Assembly (NCBI RefSeq): GCF_001908205.1
Contig: NZ_LGHL01000028.1
Location: 1-64,000, forward strand
Reading direction: 5' to 3'
From: Bradyrhizobium sp. NAS80.1
GTDB lineage: Bacteria; Pseudomonadota; Alphaproteobacteria; Rhizobiales; Xanthobacteraceae
Length of the DNA: 64,000 nt
The notes under the pieces are model-generated. The model saw only the letters and a list, made by a program, of their open reading frames with translations. It made no database searches and was not told the DNA's origin. The translations under genes were made by a program, and so were the position numbers. Shown one piece after another: positions 47,190-55,605 of this stretch. The first letter of the stretch is position 1. Every line of letters starts with the position of its first letter.

Positions 47190-48080
47190 ATGATGAAGAT
47201 CGACAAAGCCCCGGTGCCCCTGATCGTCCCTGACACGGGCGACCCGCGCCTGACCCAGAGCGTGACCGGGACCGATCAGACCGGCGCCAAGGTCGAGATC
47301 AAGGTGCCGATGGAGCGGCCGCTGACGCTCTACCTGAATTCGCAGGAGATCGTCACCATGATGACGATCGGCGACTATCCGGAATATCTGGCGCTCGGCT
47401 ACCTGCTGAACCAGAACATGCTGAAATATAGTGACGTGGTCACCGAGGTCGAATACGACGACGACCTCCAGGTGGTGGTCGTGCGTACCGAACACCACAC
47501 CAATTTCGAAGCCAAGCTGAAGAAGCGCACGCAGACGTCGGGCTGCGCGCAGGGCACCGCCTTTGGCGACCTGCTCGAAGCCGTCGAGAGCGTCGCGCTG
47601 CCCAAGGCCGAGCTGCGCACCTCCTGGCTCTACCAGATGACGCAGACCATCAACACCATGCCCTCGCTCTATCTCGAAGCCGGTGCGATTCACGGCTGCG
47701 TGCTGTGCAAGGAGGGCGAGCCGCTCTGCTACACCGAGGACGTCGGCCGCCACAACGCCGTCGACAAGATCGCGGGCTGGATGTACCGCCACGGCGTCGA
47801 TGCATCCGACAAGATCCTCTACACCACGGGACGCCTGACCTCGGAGATGGTGATCAAGACGGTGCGCATGGGCATTCCGATCCTGGTGTCGCGGTCCGGC
47901 TTCACCGCATGGGGCGTCGATCTCGCCCGGCAGGTCGGCCTGACACTGATCGGCCGCACCCGCGGAAAACGTTTTATCGCACTGGCTGGCGAGGAGCGCA
48001 TCGTCTACGACCAGAACCTCGCTTACGTCGAGGAAGAATCGGCCAAGCATAAGCGCAAGGGTGAAGGTGGTGACGACTGA
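47190..48080 (+). CDS. fdhD: FdhD, formate dehydrogenase accessory sulphurtransferase
   Basis: A 296-residue protein delivering sulphur from a cysteine desulphurase to the bis-MGD of formate dehydrogenase. It contains [18 protein letters not shown], the active-site loop [30 protein letters not shown] and [12 protein letters not shown]. The first loop has one cysteine rather than the CxxC of E. coli, as in many alphaproteobacteria. Two start ATGs (47190, 47193) are adjacent. It overlaps mobA by 20 nt. The functional target is FdsA at 37912-40680. Confidence 0.95.
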   Translation: MMKIDKAPVPLIVPDTGDPRLTQSVTGTDQTGAKVEIKVPMERPLTLYLNSQEIVTMMTIGDYPEYLALGYLLNQNMLKYSDVVTEVEYDDDLQVVVVRTEHHTNFEAKLKKRTQTSGCAQGTAFGDLLEAVESVALPKAELRTSWLYQMTQTINTMPSLYLEAGAIHGCVLCKEGEPLCYTEDVGRHNAVDKIAGWMYRHGVDASDKILYTTGRLTSEMVIKTVRMGIPILVSRSGFTAWGVDLARQVGLTLIGRTRGKRFIALAGEERIVYDQNLAYVEEESAKHKRKGEGGDD

Positions 48081-48702
48081 GATTCCGGCAACGCAAGGTG
48101 TCCTGCTCGCCGGCGGCCTCGCCCGGCGCATGGGCGGCGGCGACAAGCCGATGCGCACCATCGGCGGCCGCACCATCCTTGAGCGCGTGATCGCGCGCCT
48201 CTCGCCGCAATGCAGCGGGTTGATCCTCAATGCGAACGGCGATCCCACGCGATTCGCCGCGTTCGGCTTGCAGGTCATCGCCGACGACGTGCCCGGCTTT
48301 CCCGGCCCGCTCGCCGGCATCCTCGCCGCGCTCGACTGGACCGCAACGAACCGGCCCGAGGTCGAATGGGTGCTCAGCGCCGCCGGCGACTGCCCGTTCC
48401 TGCCGCGCAATCTCGTGACCCGCCTGCATGAAGCGCGAGAGCGGGAGAACGCGCAGCTCGCAGTCGCCGCATCGGGCGATCAGTCGCATCCGGTGATCGG
48501 CTTGTGGCGCGTCGCCTTGCGCGACGAGCTGCGTCACGCGCTGATCGTCGAGGACCTCCGCAAGATCGATCGCTGGACCGCGCGCTATCCACTCGCGACG
48601 GTGACATGGCCGGCCGAGCCGCTCGATCCGTTCTTCAATGCCAACACGGTCGAGGACATCGCCGAAGCCGAGCGACTGGCGACGCTGGATGCGGCAACCT
48701 AG
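48061..48702 (+). CDS. mobA: MobA, molybdenum cofactor guanylyltransferase
   Basis: About 213 residues. The nucleotidyltransferase signature [17 protein letters not shown] lies near residues 13-29, with [13 protein letters not shown] near 104-116 (Mg-binding Asp) and [14 protein letters not shown] at the C terminus. It links GMP to molybdopterin. The start is a GTG, at 48061, 48067 or 48070, all inside the end of fdhD, so translation is coupled. Confidence 0.94.
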   Translation: MKVVTTEIPATQGVLLAGGLARRMGGGDKPMRTIGGRTILERVIARLSPQCSGLILNANGDPTRFAAFGLQVIADDVPGFPGPLAGILAALDWTATNRPEVEWVLSAAGDCPFLPRNLVTRLHEARERENAQLAVAASGDQSHPVIGLWRVALRDELRHALIVEDLRKIDRWTARYPLATVTWPAEPLDPFFNANTVEDIAEAERLATLDAAT

Positions 48703-48706
48703 CGAC

Positions 48707-49009
48707 TTACGATTTGGGAAATTCGTTGAGAAGCTGCATCCAGATGATCGCGAAGGCGATCAGCCCGCAGAGACCGACAGCGGTGCTCAATCGCGGCAGA
48801 CGTCCGAGCGCGACCAGCAGCCCAGACCGGGATGAAGAAGAGCCCAAAGATCATGCCGAGCGGAAATACCGCGAGCCATTGAAAGCCGGTGCCGTCGCCC
48901 GGCGGGACGTGGGCGATCGCGTAGAGAACCTATAGAGCCAGAACAGCGTTCCGGCGGCTGCGACGAGGGCGGCCATCTTGCGGAAATTGAGGGGGGCTGA
49001 CGTGGTCAT
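48707..49009 (-). pseudogene. Small membrane protein gene with two compensating frameshifts
   Basis: From ATG 49009 (TTSAPLNFRKMAALVAAAG, then TLFWLY) the frame is lost after about 26 codons. It continues in another frame as VLYAIAHVPPGDGTGFQWLA and FPLGMIFGLFFIPVW, then returns to the first frame as LLVALGRLPRLSTAVGLCGL and IAFAIIWMQLLNEFPKS with TAA at 48707. The three pieces make one coherent protein of about 100 residues with three membrane segments. A 1-nt loss and a 1-nt gain, or two sequencing errors, explain it. Family unknown. Confidence 0.65.
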
Positions 49010-49063
49010 GGCTGGCTCACGCTCCTTTGTCGCGGCGGCGACCATCCGAGTTCATGGAGCCGC

Positions 49064-50194
49064 TCAAGCCGCCAGCGGAACCGACCAGGCGTCGTAGCCG
49101 TAGACCCAGCTCGTATCCGTCCTCACCTTCAGCCAGATGTTCGCGCGCGAGGTCTCCTGCACCCGCGTCGTCCGCTCTTTTCGCGTCGCCTCGAAGCGGC
49201 GGAATGCATCCGCAACGCCGTCGCGGTCGACACCTGCGAGGCAGCGCGAGAGCACGGCGGCATCCTCGATCGCCATGGCCGCACCCTGCGCCATGTAGGG
49301 CGTCATCGGATGGCAGGCATCGCCGAGCAGCGTCACCTTGCCATCGGCCCAGCGATCCAGCGCATCGCGGTCCATGATCGCCCATTTGTGCACATCGGGA
49401 CAGGCGGCGAGCACCTGGCCGACCTGCGGATGAAAGCCCTCGAACGATGCACGCAGATCGCGCACATCACCCTTCGCCGACCATGACTCGATGCGGAAGT
49501 TCGGCTCGGGCTGGCTGGTGACGAGGTAGACCTCGCTACGGTCCGGCTTGACGTAATAGATCACGATGTGGCGGTCCTCGCCCCACCATTTGGTGCAGTC
49601 GTCGATCGTCCCGCCGCCGAGCAGCGCGGCGGGATAGGTGGTGCGATAGGCGATGCGGCCGGAGAATCTCACCGGCGCGGTGTCAAACAGGATGTCGCGA
49701 ACCGCCGAATGAACGCCATCCGCACCGACCACTGCGTCGGCAACAGCGCTGGTGTTGTCGGCCAAGGTCAGCCGGACACCCTCGGCGGTCTCGTCGAGAC
49801 CGACAAGCTTGTGGTTGAGCCGCACGCATTCGTCCGGCACCGCGCTCGCCAGTGCCGCGTGGAGATCGCCGCGATGGGCGAGCAAATAGGGCGCACCGAA
49901 TTTCTCCTCCGCGCTCTCGCCGAAGATCATGTCGAACTTGATGTCGCCGCTGCGCCAGTCGCGGTTATTCCAGGAGCGCGGATAAAAGGATTGGCTGCGC
50001 ATCCGCGCCTCCAGCCCCAGCGCGCGCAACACCTTCATAGCGTTGCAGCCGACCTGGATGCCGGCGCCGATGCGGGCGAATTGGGAGGCCTGCTCGTAGA
50101 CCATCACGTCGATGCCGACGCGCCTGAGCGCAGCGGCGGTCGCAAGCCCGCCCATGCCGGCACCGACGATCGCAACCGAAAGCGGCCTTGCCAT
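49064..50194 (-). CDS. FAD-dependent aromatic monooxygenase, NicC-like (6-hydroxynicotinate 3-monooxygenase family)
   Basis: A 376-residue class A flavoprotein hydroxylase with GAGMGGLATAAALRRVG (FAD), the DG motif VVGADGVHSAVRD, and LLGDACHPMTPYMAQGAAMA. The stretches KWWGEDRHIVIYY and WVYGYDAW, as well as the length, resemble Pseudomonas NicC as I recall it, more than salicylate hydroxylases. The ATG at 50194 follows GGGGGACG; a GTG further up is weaker. Nicotinate hydroxylation uses a molybdenum enzyme, which may explain its place among MoCo genes, but no such enzyme gene is here. Substrate unproven. Confidence 0.8.
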   Translation of the reverse strand: MARPLSVAIVGAGMGGLATAAALRRVGIDVMVYEQASQFARIGAGIQVGCNAMKVLRALGLEARMRSQSFYPRSWNNRDWRSGDIKFDMIFGESAEEKFGAPYLLAHRGDLHAALASAVPDECVRLNHKLVGLDETAEGVRLTLADNTSAVADAVVGADGVHSAVRDILFDTAPVRFSGRIAYRTTYPAALLGGGTIDDCTKWWGEDRHIVIYYVKPDRSEVYLVTSQPEPNFRIESWSAKGDVRDLRASFEGFHPQVGQVLAACPDVHKWAIMDRDALDRWADGKVTLLGDACHPMTPYMAQGAAMAIEDAAVLSRCLAGVDRDGVADAFRRFEATRKERTTRVQETSRANIWLKVRTDTSWVYGYDAWSVPLAA

Positions 50195-50244
50195 CGCGTC
50201 CCCCACCCTGTCTGCCGCGCGGCTTGAATGCCGCGTCGTCTGCT

Positions 50245-52206
50245 CTACGCGGGCCGGAAGCCGGCTCGCTCCAGTGCCGTACGCGCCTCGTCCGAGCCAA
50301 GCGCATCCAGAAAGGCCTGCACGGCCGGGCGCTGCTTGCGCGCCGTCACCAAGGCAAAGTCATAATGCTCTTCCGCCAGCGGAATGAAACCGAGGCCGAC
50401 CGCATGGGCGACCGGCGCAATGGTCATGCCCCAATCGGCGCGGTGCTGCGCAACGGCGGCAGCGACAGCGTTATGAGAACGCGGCTGGTTCCAATAACCT
50501 TCCGGGCGCGCACCGCCGAGCAGCCGGTCGATCAGGATACGCGTGCCGGCGCCCTGATTGCGGTTGACCATGATGCATTCTGGGTCAGTGAGCGCGGCGG
50601 CGACGGCATCCTTCGCACTGAAGCCCTCGAAGCGCTTGTCGCCTTTGCGGAAGACAATGCCCTGCATCCGCCGCCAGCCCGGCACGAGTTCGAGCCCATC
50701 GACGAGGTAAGGTGTGTTGTAGGTCTCGCTCTTGTCGTCGAACAGATGGATCGGCGCAAGATCGCATTCGCCGCGCTTCGCCGCCGCGAGCCCGCCGAGA
50801 CTGCCGACCGCAATCGAGCGCACGGTCAAGCCGGCATGCGCGAGCTGTGCAGTGACGAGATCAAGGCCGGTGCAGTGGCTGCCGACAATGACAAGGTCGG
50901 GGACCCGCACATGCGGCGTGAACAGCGTCACCTCGGCTTCGGTCCCCGCCGGCATCTGGTCGGCAAGCGCGTCGATGCGCACGAAGCCGTCAGCCTGCGC
51001 GAAGGATGTGATCGCACCAGACCCCTTGCCGGAGGGATAGGCGATCAAGCCGTCCTTGCCCTCGACCAGCGAGACCATGACGAATTCGGTGCGGCCGAGT
51101 TCGGAGGCGATGCGCACCGGCACGGTCGCGTTCACCTTGGCATCGGAGCGCGGCGGCAATCCGGCCATCTTGCGCAGCACCGGCACGATCATGTCGTGGA
51201 AGGTGAACATCGCCGAAGTCGGGAAACCCGGCAGGATCACCACCGGCTTGCCATCGCACACCGCGAGGCACAGCGGCTTGCCGGGCTTGAGCGCAACGCC
51301 GTGCGCGATGATGCCGGGCTTGCCGAGCCGGCCGATGATGCGATGGGACAGATCGCCCGCGCCCTTCGACGTGCCGCCTGATAGCACCAGCATGTCGGCG
51401 TCCACCAGCGCACGGCGCATGGCGGCTTCGAGCTTTGCTTCATCGTCGGGAATGGCGCCGAGGAAAACCGCCTCGCCGCCATTCTCGTCGATTGCGGCTG
51501 CGACGATCGCGCCGTTGGTGTCGTAGATCGCCGCCGGCGCGAGCACTTCGCCGGGCTGCACCAGCTCGTCGCCGGTGGAGATCACGGCAACGCGCGGCTT
51601 GCGCGCGACAATCACCTCGGCGATGCCGCAGGCCGCCAGCATGCCGATCTCGCGCGAGCCGATGATCGTGCCGGCGCGCAGCAGCGCTTCGCCGCGCGCG
51701 ATGTCGGAACCGGCATAGGACACGAATTGTCCGGGAGACGCGGCGCGGCGGACATCAATCGCATCCAAGCCAGCCGGCTGGGTATGCTCGACCATGACCA
51801 CGGCGTCGGCGCCACGCGGCAGCGGACCGCCGGTGGCGATCGCCGTGGCTGTTCCCACGGCGACTTGCAGTATCGGCGCGGTGCCGCAGTGAATGGTCTC
51901 TCCGTTCAGCGCGAGGCGCCGGGGTGCGCCTTCGCCGGCTGCGGCGAGATCCGCCGAGCGCACGGCAAAGCCGTCGACATTGGAACGGTCGAAGGGCGGA
52001 ACGTCGATCGGCGCGGTGATGTCTTCGGCGAGCGCGGAGCCGAGCGCATCGGCAAGCTTGCGCGGCTCGCCTGGGATCGCGCGCGGGAACAGCGCAGCCT
52101 CGAAGCGCGCCAGCGCATCCTCGCGCGACAGGATCCTGAGGAACTGTTCCTGTTCTAGCGAGCTACGATCTTGCGACTGCGGGATCATGGTCATGCCGGA
52201 ACCCAT
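50245..52206 (-). CDS. MoeA / periplasmic-binding-protein-like fusion protein
   Basis: A 653-residue cytoplasmic fusion. Residues about 25-425 are MoeA-like, with PFDRSNVDGFAVR, VISTGDELVQPGE, VLSGGTSKGAGDL and PVVILPGFPTSAMF. Residues about 440-650 are a PBP-like domain (LVIVGSHCTGLDLVTAQLA; HLFDDKSETYNTPYLVDG; NRNQGAGTRILIDRLLGG), of the type that binds oxyanions in molybdate regulators. The fusion suggests metal insertion coupled to oxyanion sensing or capture. The same PBP-like domain recurs in the HTH regulator at 54614-55507. The start is ATG 52206 or 52194. The upstream MoeA-like gene ends 1 nt before it. Confidence 0.9.
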   Translation of the reverse strand: MGSGMTMIPQSQDRSSLEQEQFLRILSREDALARFEAALFPRAIPGEPRKLADALGSALAEDITAPIDVPPFDRSNVDGFAVRSADLAAAGEGAPRRLALNGETIHCGTAPILQVAVGTATAIATGGPLPRGADAVVMVEHTQPAGLDAIDVRRAASPGQFVSYAGSDIARGEALLRAGTIIGSREIGMLAACGIAEVIVARKPRVAVISTGDELVQPGEVLAPAAIYDTNGAIVAAAIDENGGEAVFLGAIPDDEAKLEAAMRRALVDADMLVLSGGTSKGAGDLSHRIIGRLGKPGIIAHGVALKPGKPLCLAVCDGKPVVILPGFPTSAMFTFHDMIVPVLRKMAGLPPRSDAKVNATVPVRIASELGRTEFVMVSLVEGKDGLIAYPSGKGSGAITSFAQADGFVRIDALADQMPAGTEAEVTLFTPHVRVPDLVIVGSHCTGLDLVTAQLAHAGLTVRSIAVGSLGGLAAAKRGECDLAPIHLFDDKSETYNTPYLVDGLELVPGWRRMQGIVFRKGDKRFEGFSAKDAVAAALTDPECIMVNRNQGAGTRILIDRLLGGARPEGYWNQPRSHNAVAAAVAQHRADWGMTIAPVAHAVGLGFIPLAEEHYDFALVTARKQRPAVQAFLDALGSDEARTALERAGFRPA

Positions 52207-52207
52207 A

Positions 52208-53314
52208 TCATTCCCGCATCAGATAAGCATCGGCCGGCGCGCCCGCTGCAAATCCCTCGCTGCTCCCGTGAATGATCAGCCAGGCATCCGCTCGGGCAAT
52301 TGCCTGTAACGGCCACTCCCCCACCGCAAGCGGCATCCACGCATGATGTTCCTCCGCCAGCAGAGCGATCTCGGCGATGCCGACACTGGATGCGATCTTG
52401 CGCGCGAGCGGCAAGGTCAGCTGTCGGCGCGGCCGGCGCGCCGACAGTCGGCCGATGAGCGGAAGCACGAGCGCGAACCAGGCCGCGAGCGCATGATCCG
52501 GCGAGCCGGGCAAGGCGACGGTGGGAACTTTTCCGAGCCGCGCCACAGCGGCGGTACGCCCGGGCTGGAGCGCAAGACCATGGGCGATCACGTCGCCTCG
52601 CCGGGCCAGCGCGGTCACGGCAGCATCGCGGCGACCGACGCCGCTGCCGCCGATCGTCACAACAAGATCGCAGTCGAGATCGCCGAGCGCCTCCGTGATC
52701 GATGCGGCATCGCGCGTTCCGGCTTCGCGGGTTTGCACGTGCAGTCCCGCAGTACGCGCGACGTCCGCGATCATATGCATTGCCGCCGCAGCGCCCGGCA
52801 CATTGACGATGTGCAGCCGCGGCCGCCGCACGCTCAGCCGGTCCAGCCCGGCAACGCGCGCGAGCAGCAGGGCGGCGGGACTAACGGGATGCCCCTCTAT
52901 CGCGACAGACCTACGTTCTCCGATATCACTTCCGGCGCGCCTGACGCCCTGCCCCGGCACGGCCTCCGCCAGCACTTGGGCAAGCGGCCCCGACATCTCG
53001 ACGGCGTCGGCATCGAGCACACAGTCGCGTCCCCTCGGCACCGCATCGCCGGCATCGACCCAGGCCGGCATCGTTGCCAGCGGCAGCGGCGAATAGGCGG
53101 ACGCTCCGACGAGATCATTGGCGCACAGTGCCCAGCCGTCTGCGGCGGCGATGTCGTGAGGCGGATAAGCCGCAAGCAGCGGAGTGCCCGCCGCGATGCA
53201 GCCGGCCGCTTCAGTCAGCGGCAGCTCCACCGGTGCAAGCGGCCCGAGCCCTTCCAACAACGCGACGAGCGCAGTGTCGAGCGGCGTCAGGGATGGCGGC
53301 AGGCGCTGGGTCAT
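52208..53314 (-). CDS. Degenerate MoeA-like molybdopterin-binding protein
   Basis: A 368-residue protein with MoeA architecture but altered key motifs. The usual N-terminal DNSxMDGYA is HDIAAADGWAL. The ISTGDEL element is missing (VNVPGAAAAMHMIADVA instead). SGGVSxG is TIGGSGVGRRDAAV, and LPGNPVSA is LPGSPDHALAAW. So it probably binds a pterin but may not perform standard Mo insertion. The start is chosen at ATG 53314; a start 12 codons upstream is open. It lies 54 nt after the TupA-like gene and abuts the MoeA-PBP fusion. Confidence 0.82.
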   Translation of the reverse strand: MTQRLPPSLTPLDTALVALLEGLGPLAPVELPLTEAAGCIAAGTPLLAAYPPHDIAAADGWALCANDLVGASAYSPLPLATMPAWVDAGDAVPRGRDCVLDADAVEMSGPLAQVLAEAVPGQGVRRAGSDIGERRSVAIEGHPVSPAALLLARVAGLDRLSVRRPRLHIVNVPGAAAAMHMIADVARTAGLHVQTREAGTRDAASITEALGDLDCDLVVTIGGSGVGRRDAAVTALARRGDVIAHGLALQPGRTAAVARLGKVPTVALPGSPDHALAAWFALVLPLIGRLSARRPRRQLTLPLARKIASSVGIAEIALLAEEHHAWMPLAVGEWPLQAIARADAWLIIHGSSEGFAAGAPADAYLMRE

Positions 53315-53368
53315 GCGCCATGATGGACCATGCATCGCCCGATTTGGCAACCGCTGGCGACGCGGTCG

Positions 53369-54202
53369 TCAGCCGCCGGACTTGCCCGCATTCGGGAAGA
53401 ACAACTGTTGACCGTCGACCTTGTAGCCGGCGATCGCCGCCTGCCCCTCCTGCGAGATCAACCAGTCGATGAAGGTCTGCCCCAGTTCCCCCTTGACGGT
53501 TGGAAACTTCTCGGGGTTCACCGGTATCACGCCGTATTGGTTGAGCAGGCGCTTGTCGCCTTCGACGACGATGTCGAGATCGCCGCGATCCTTGAAGGCG
53601 ATCCAGCTGCCGCGGTCGGACAGCATGTAGGCATTGGCAGCACGCGCGGCCTCGAACGCTGCGGTCACGCCCTGCCCGGCCTCGCGATACCAGGCTCCCT
53701 TGGCACTGGCGATGTCGATGCCGGCGACGATCCAGAGCGCGAGCTCCGCGGCGTGGGTGCCGGAGCGGTCGCCGCGCGTCACGAACGGCGCGCCCTTGGC
53801 CTCGATCGCCTTCAGCGCGGTCACGATGTCCTTGCCCTTTACGCCGGCGGGATCGCTCTTCGGCCCGATCAGCACATAGTCGTTGTACATGACGTCGAAG
53901 CGCTTTGCGCCAAAGCCGTCGGCGACGAATTTCTCTTCCTGCGGCCGCGCATGCATCAGCACGACATCGGCTTCACCCCTTCGCGCCCCATCGAGCACCT
54001 CATCGGCGCGACGCGCAATCACGGTCACCTCAATGCCGGTTTTGTCACGGAAGATCGGCAGCAGATAATTGAGCAGGCCCGACTCCTGCGTCGATGCCGT
54101 CGTGGCCAGGACGATCGCGCGGTCTTCCGCGAATGACGCCGCGACACCTGCGGCAAGGCCGCAGAGAAGCGCTAATGCAACCGACAGGCGGCGAACGACC
54201 AT
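53369..54202 (-). CDS. TupA-like periplasmic tungstate/molybdate-binding protein
   Basis: A 277-residue secreted protein. The signal peptide (SVALALLCGLAAGVAASFAE) precedes LATTASTQESGLLNYLLP, the TTTSTxxSGLL motif of TupA that contacts tungstate. GDRSGTHAAELALW and LSDRGSWIAF are further family features. The ATG at 54202 begins the hydrophobic signal. The permease (TupB) and ATPase (TupC) genes normally following are absent; instead MoeA-like genes follow, so it may work with transport parts encoded elsewhere. Selectivity for tungstate over molybdate cannot be read from sequence. Confidence 0.88.
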   Translation of the reverse strand: MVVRRLSVALALLCGLAAGVAASFAEDRAIVLATTASTQESGLLNYLLPIFRDKTGIEVTVIARRADEVLDGARRGEADVVLMHARPQEEKFVADGFGAKRFDVMYNDYVLIGPKSDPAGVKGKDIVTALKAIEAKGAPFVTRGDRSGTHAAELALWIVAGIDIASAKGAWYREAGQGVTAAFEAARAANAYMLSDRGSWIAFKDRGDLDIVVEGDKRLLNQYGVIPVNPEKFPTVKGELGQTFIDWLISQEGQAAIAGYKVDGQQLFFPNAGKSGG

Positions 54203-54613
54203 GGCTGGTTCCCGTGAGGTACGAAATCGGCATGATCCTGATGACGGATTGCGCCACGCTCGTGACCGATTCCACTTCGGACGGCACAAACAGGACAACA
54301 TCCGATAGAACGCGTGATTGACCACCACCGGCAGCAGGTCTCGCTGCGCGCGGCCGACTGAGCACCCGGGAAACATCGGCAATGCATCGACCGGCATCTC
54401 GATTGCAATCGCGAGCGCGCTTCGCAAGGCCCGCACCAAGTCAGCGTGCGAGAAATGACGACAGGTGCAGAATCGGAAGTCAGATCGGAAGTCAGGACGT
54501 GTTGCAAAGCAGCGAGATGATCGGGCATGGTCCGTGTGAACCGAAACTGAACTGCAGAATTCCACCTGCGTCGAACCTCTAAACAGAAGCAAGAATTTGC
54601 ATAGGAATGCAGG
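54203..54613. promoter_or_regulatory. 411-nt divergent region between the TupA-like gene and the HTH-PBP regulator
   Basis: Non-coding as far as I can see. It should contain both promoters and an operator of the HTH-PBP regulator. A short direct repeat GGAAGTCAGATC / GGAAGTCAGGAC occurs at about 54475-54500; no strong palindrome was found. Confidence 0.4.
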
Positions 54614-55507
54614 ATGGAATTCCTGACGACGAGTGAAGCCGCCGACTATCTCCGGCTCGGCGAGCGCAAGCTCTACGAGCTTGTCACCACCGGTGCGATC
54701 CCTTGCACCAAGGTGACCGGGAAGTGGCTCTTCCCGCGGCACGAGCTCGATCTCTGGGTGCTTTCGGGAATGTCGCGTCCGGCCGGGATGCTGATCGCGG
54801 AGCCGCCGCCGGTCGTGGGCGGCAGCCAGGACGAGCTCCTGGATTGGAGCCTGCGCGAATCCGGCTCAGGCCTGGGATCGATGAGTGAAGGCAGCGCACG
54901 CGGGCTCGAACGCTTGCAGCGCGACGAGGTGATGGCGGTCGCCGTGCACTTCCACGGCTTGGATGCCTCCGACAATCTCGCCCGCGATGCCAGTACCGAT
55001 GCGCTGCGGGTCGCTCCAGACCTGCACGATGTGGTGCTGGTCGCGTTCGCACGCCGCGAGCAGGGTCTCGTGTTGCCGCCGGGCAATCCCAAGCGGCTGC
55101 GCGGCCTGTCCGACGTGCTCGCGCTCGGCAGCAGGATGGCGATGCGGCAACAGGGCACGGGCGCGCAGATGCTGCTCGACGTGCTGTTGAAGCGCGCCGG
55201 CGCCTCGATGCGCGATTTGCGCCAGGTGGAGACGCCAGCCCTCACCGGGCCGGATCTCGCCGAAGTGGTCCGCGCGGGACAAGCCGATTGCGGCGTCGCA
55301 ACGCGAACGGCAGCGCGCGCAGCCGGCCTCGATTTCGTGCCGCTGGTCTGGGAGAATTTCGATCTTGCGATGCGGCAGCGCAGCTATTTCCGCGCGCCGA
55401 TGCAGACCCTGCTCCGGTTCCTGAATGAAAGACGGCTGCGGCAGCGCGCCGAGGAGCTGACCGGCTACGATCCCTCGCCCGCGGGACAGATCCGCTTCGC
55501 AGCCTGA
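54614..55507 (+). CDS. Regulator with excisionase-type HTH and PBP-like ligand domain (probable Mo/W sensor)
   Basis: A 297-residue protein. Residues 1-55 are a MerR/excisionase-like helix-turn-helix (FLTTSEAADYLRLGERKLYE, then KWLFPRHELDLWV). After a linker, residues about 105-285 form the PBP-like domain (DLHDVVLVAFARREQGLVLP; MRQQGTGAQMLLDVLL; VRAGQADCGVATRTAARAAG). The same domain is fused to MoeA in the neighbour at 50245-52206. It is divergent from the TupA-like gene, so it probably controls the TupA/MoeA-like unit in response to molybdate or tungstate. Confidence 0.88.
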   Translation: MEFLTTSEAADYLRLGERKLYELVTTGAIPCTKVTGKWLFPRHELDLWVLSGMSRPAGMLIAEPPPVVGGSQDELLDWSLRESGSGLGSMSEGSARGLERLQRDEVMAVAVHFHGLDASDNLARDASTDALRVAPDLHDVVLVAFARREQGLVLPPGNPKRLRGLSDVLALGSRMAMRQQGTGAQMLLDVLLKRAGASMRDLRQVETPALTGPDLAEVVRAGQADCGVATRTAARAAGLDFVPLVWENFDLAMRQRSYFRAPMQTLLRFLNERRLRQRAEELTGYDPSPAGQIRFAA

Positions 55508-55605
55508 CGTTGACGGCCGCCCCCAAATAGTTGCAAAAGAAACCAATTAAACCGGGCCATACCCGGGCAACACCGGCCAACGTGCCGGATCAGGGGAGGA
55601 CAAGC

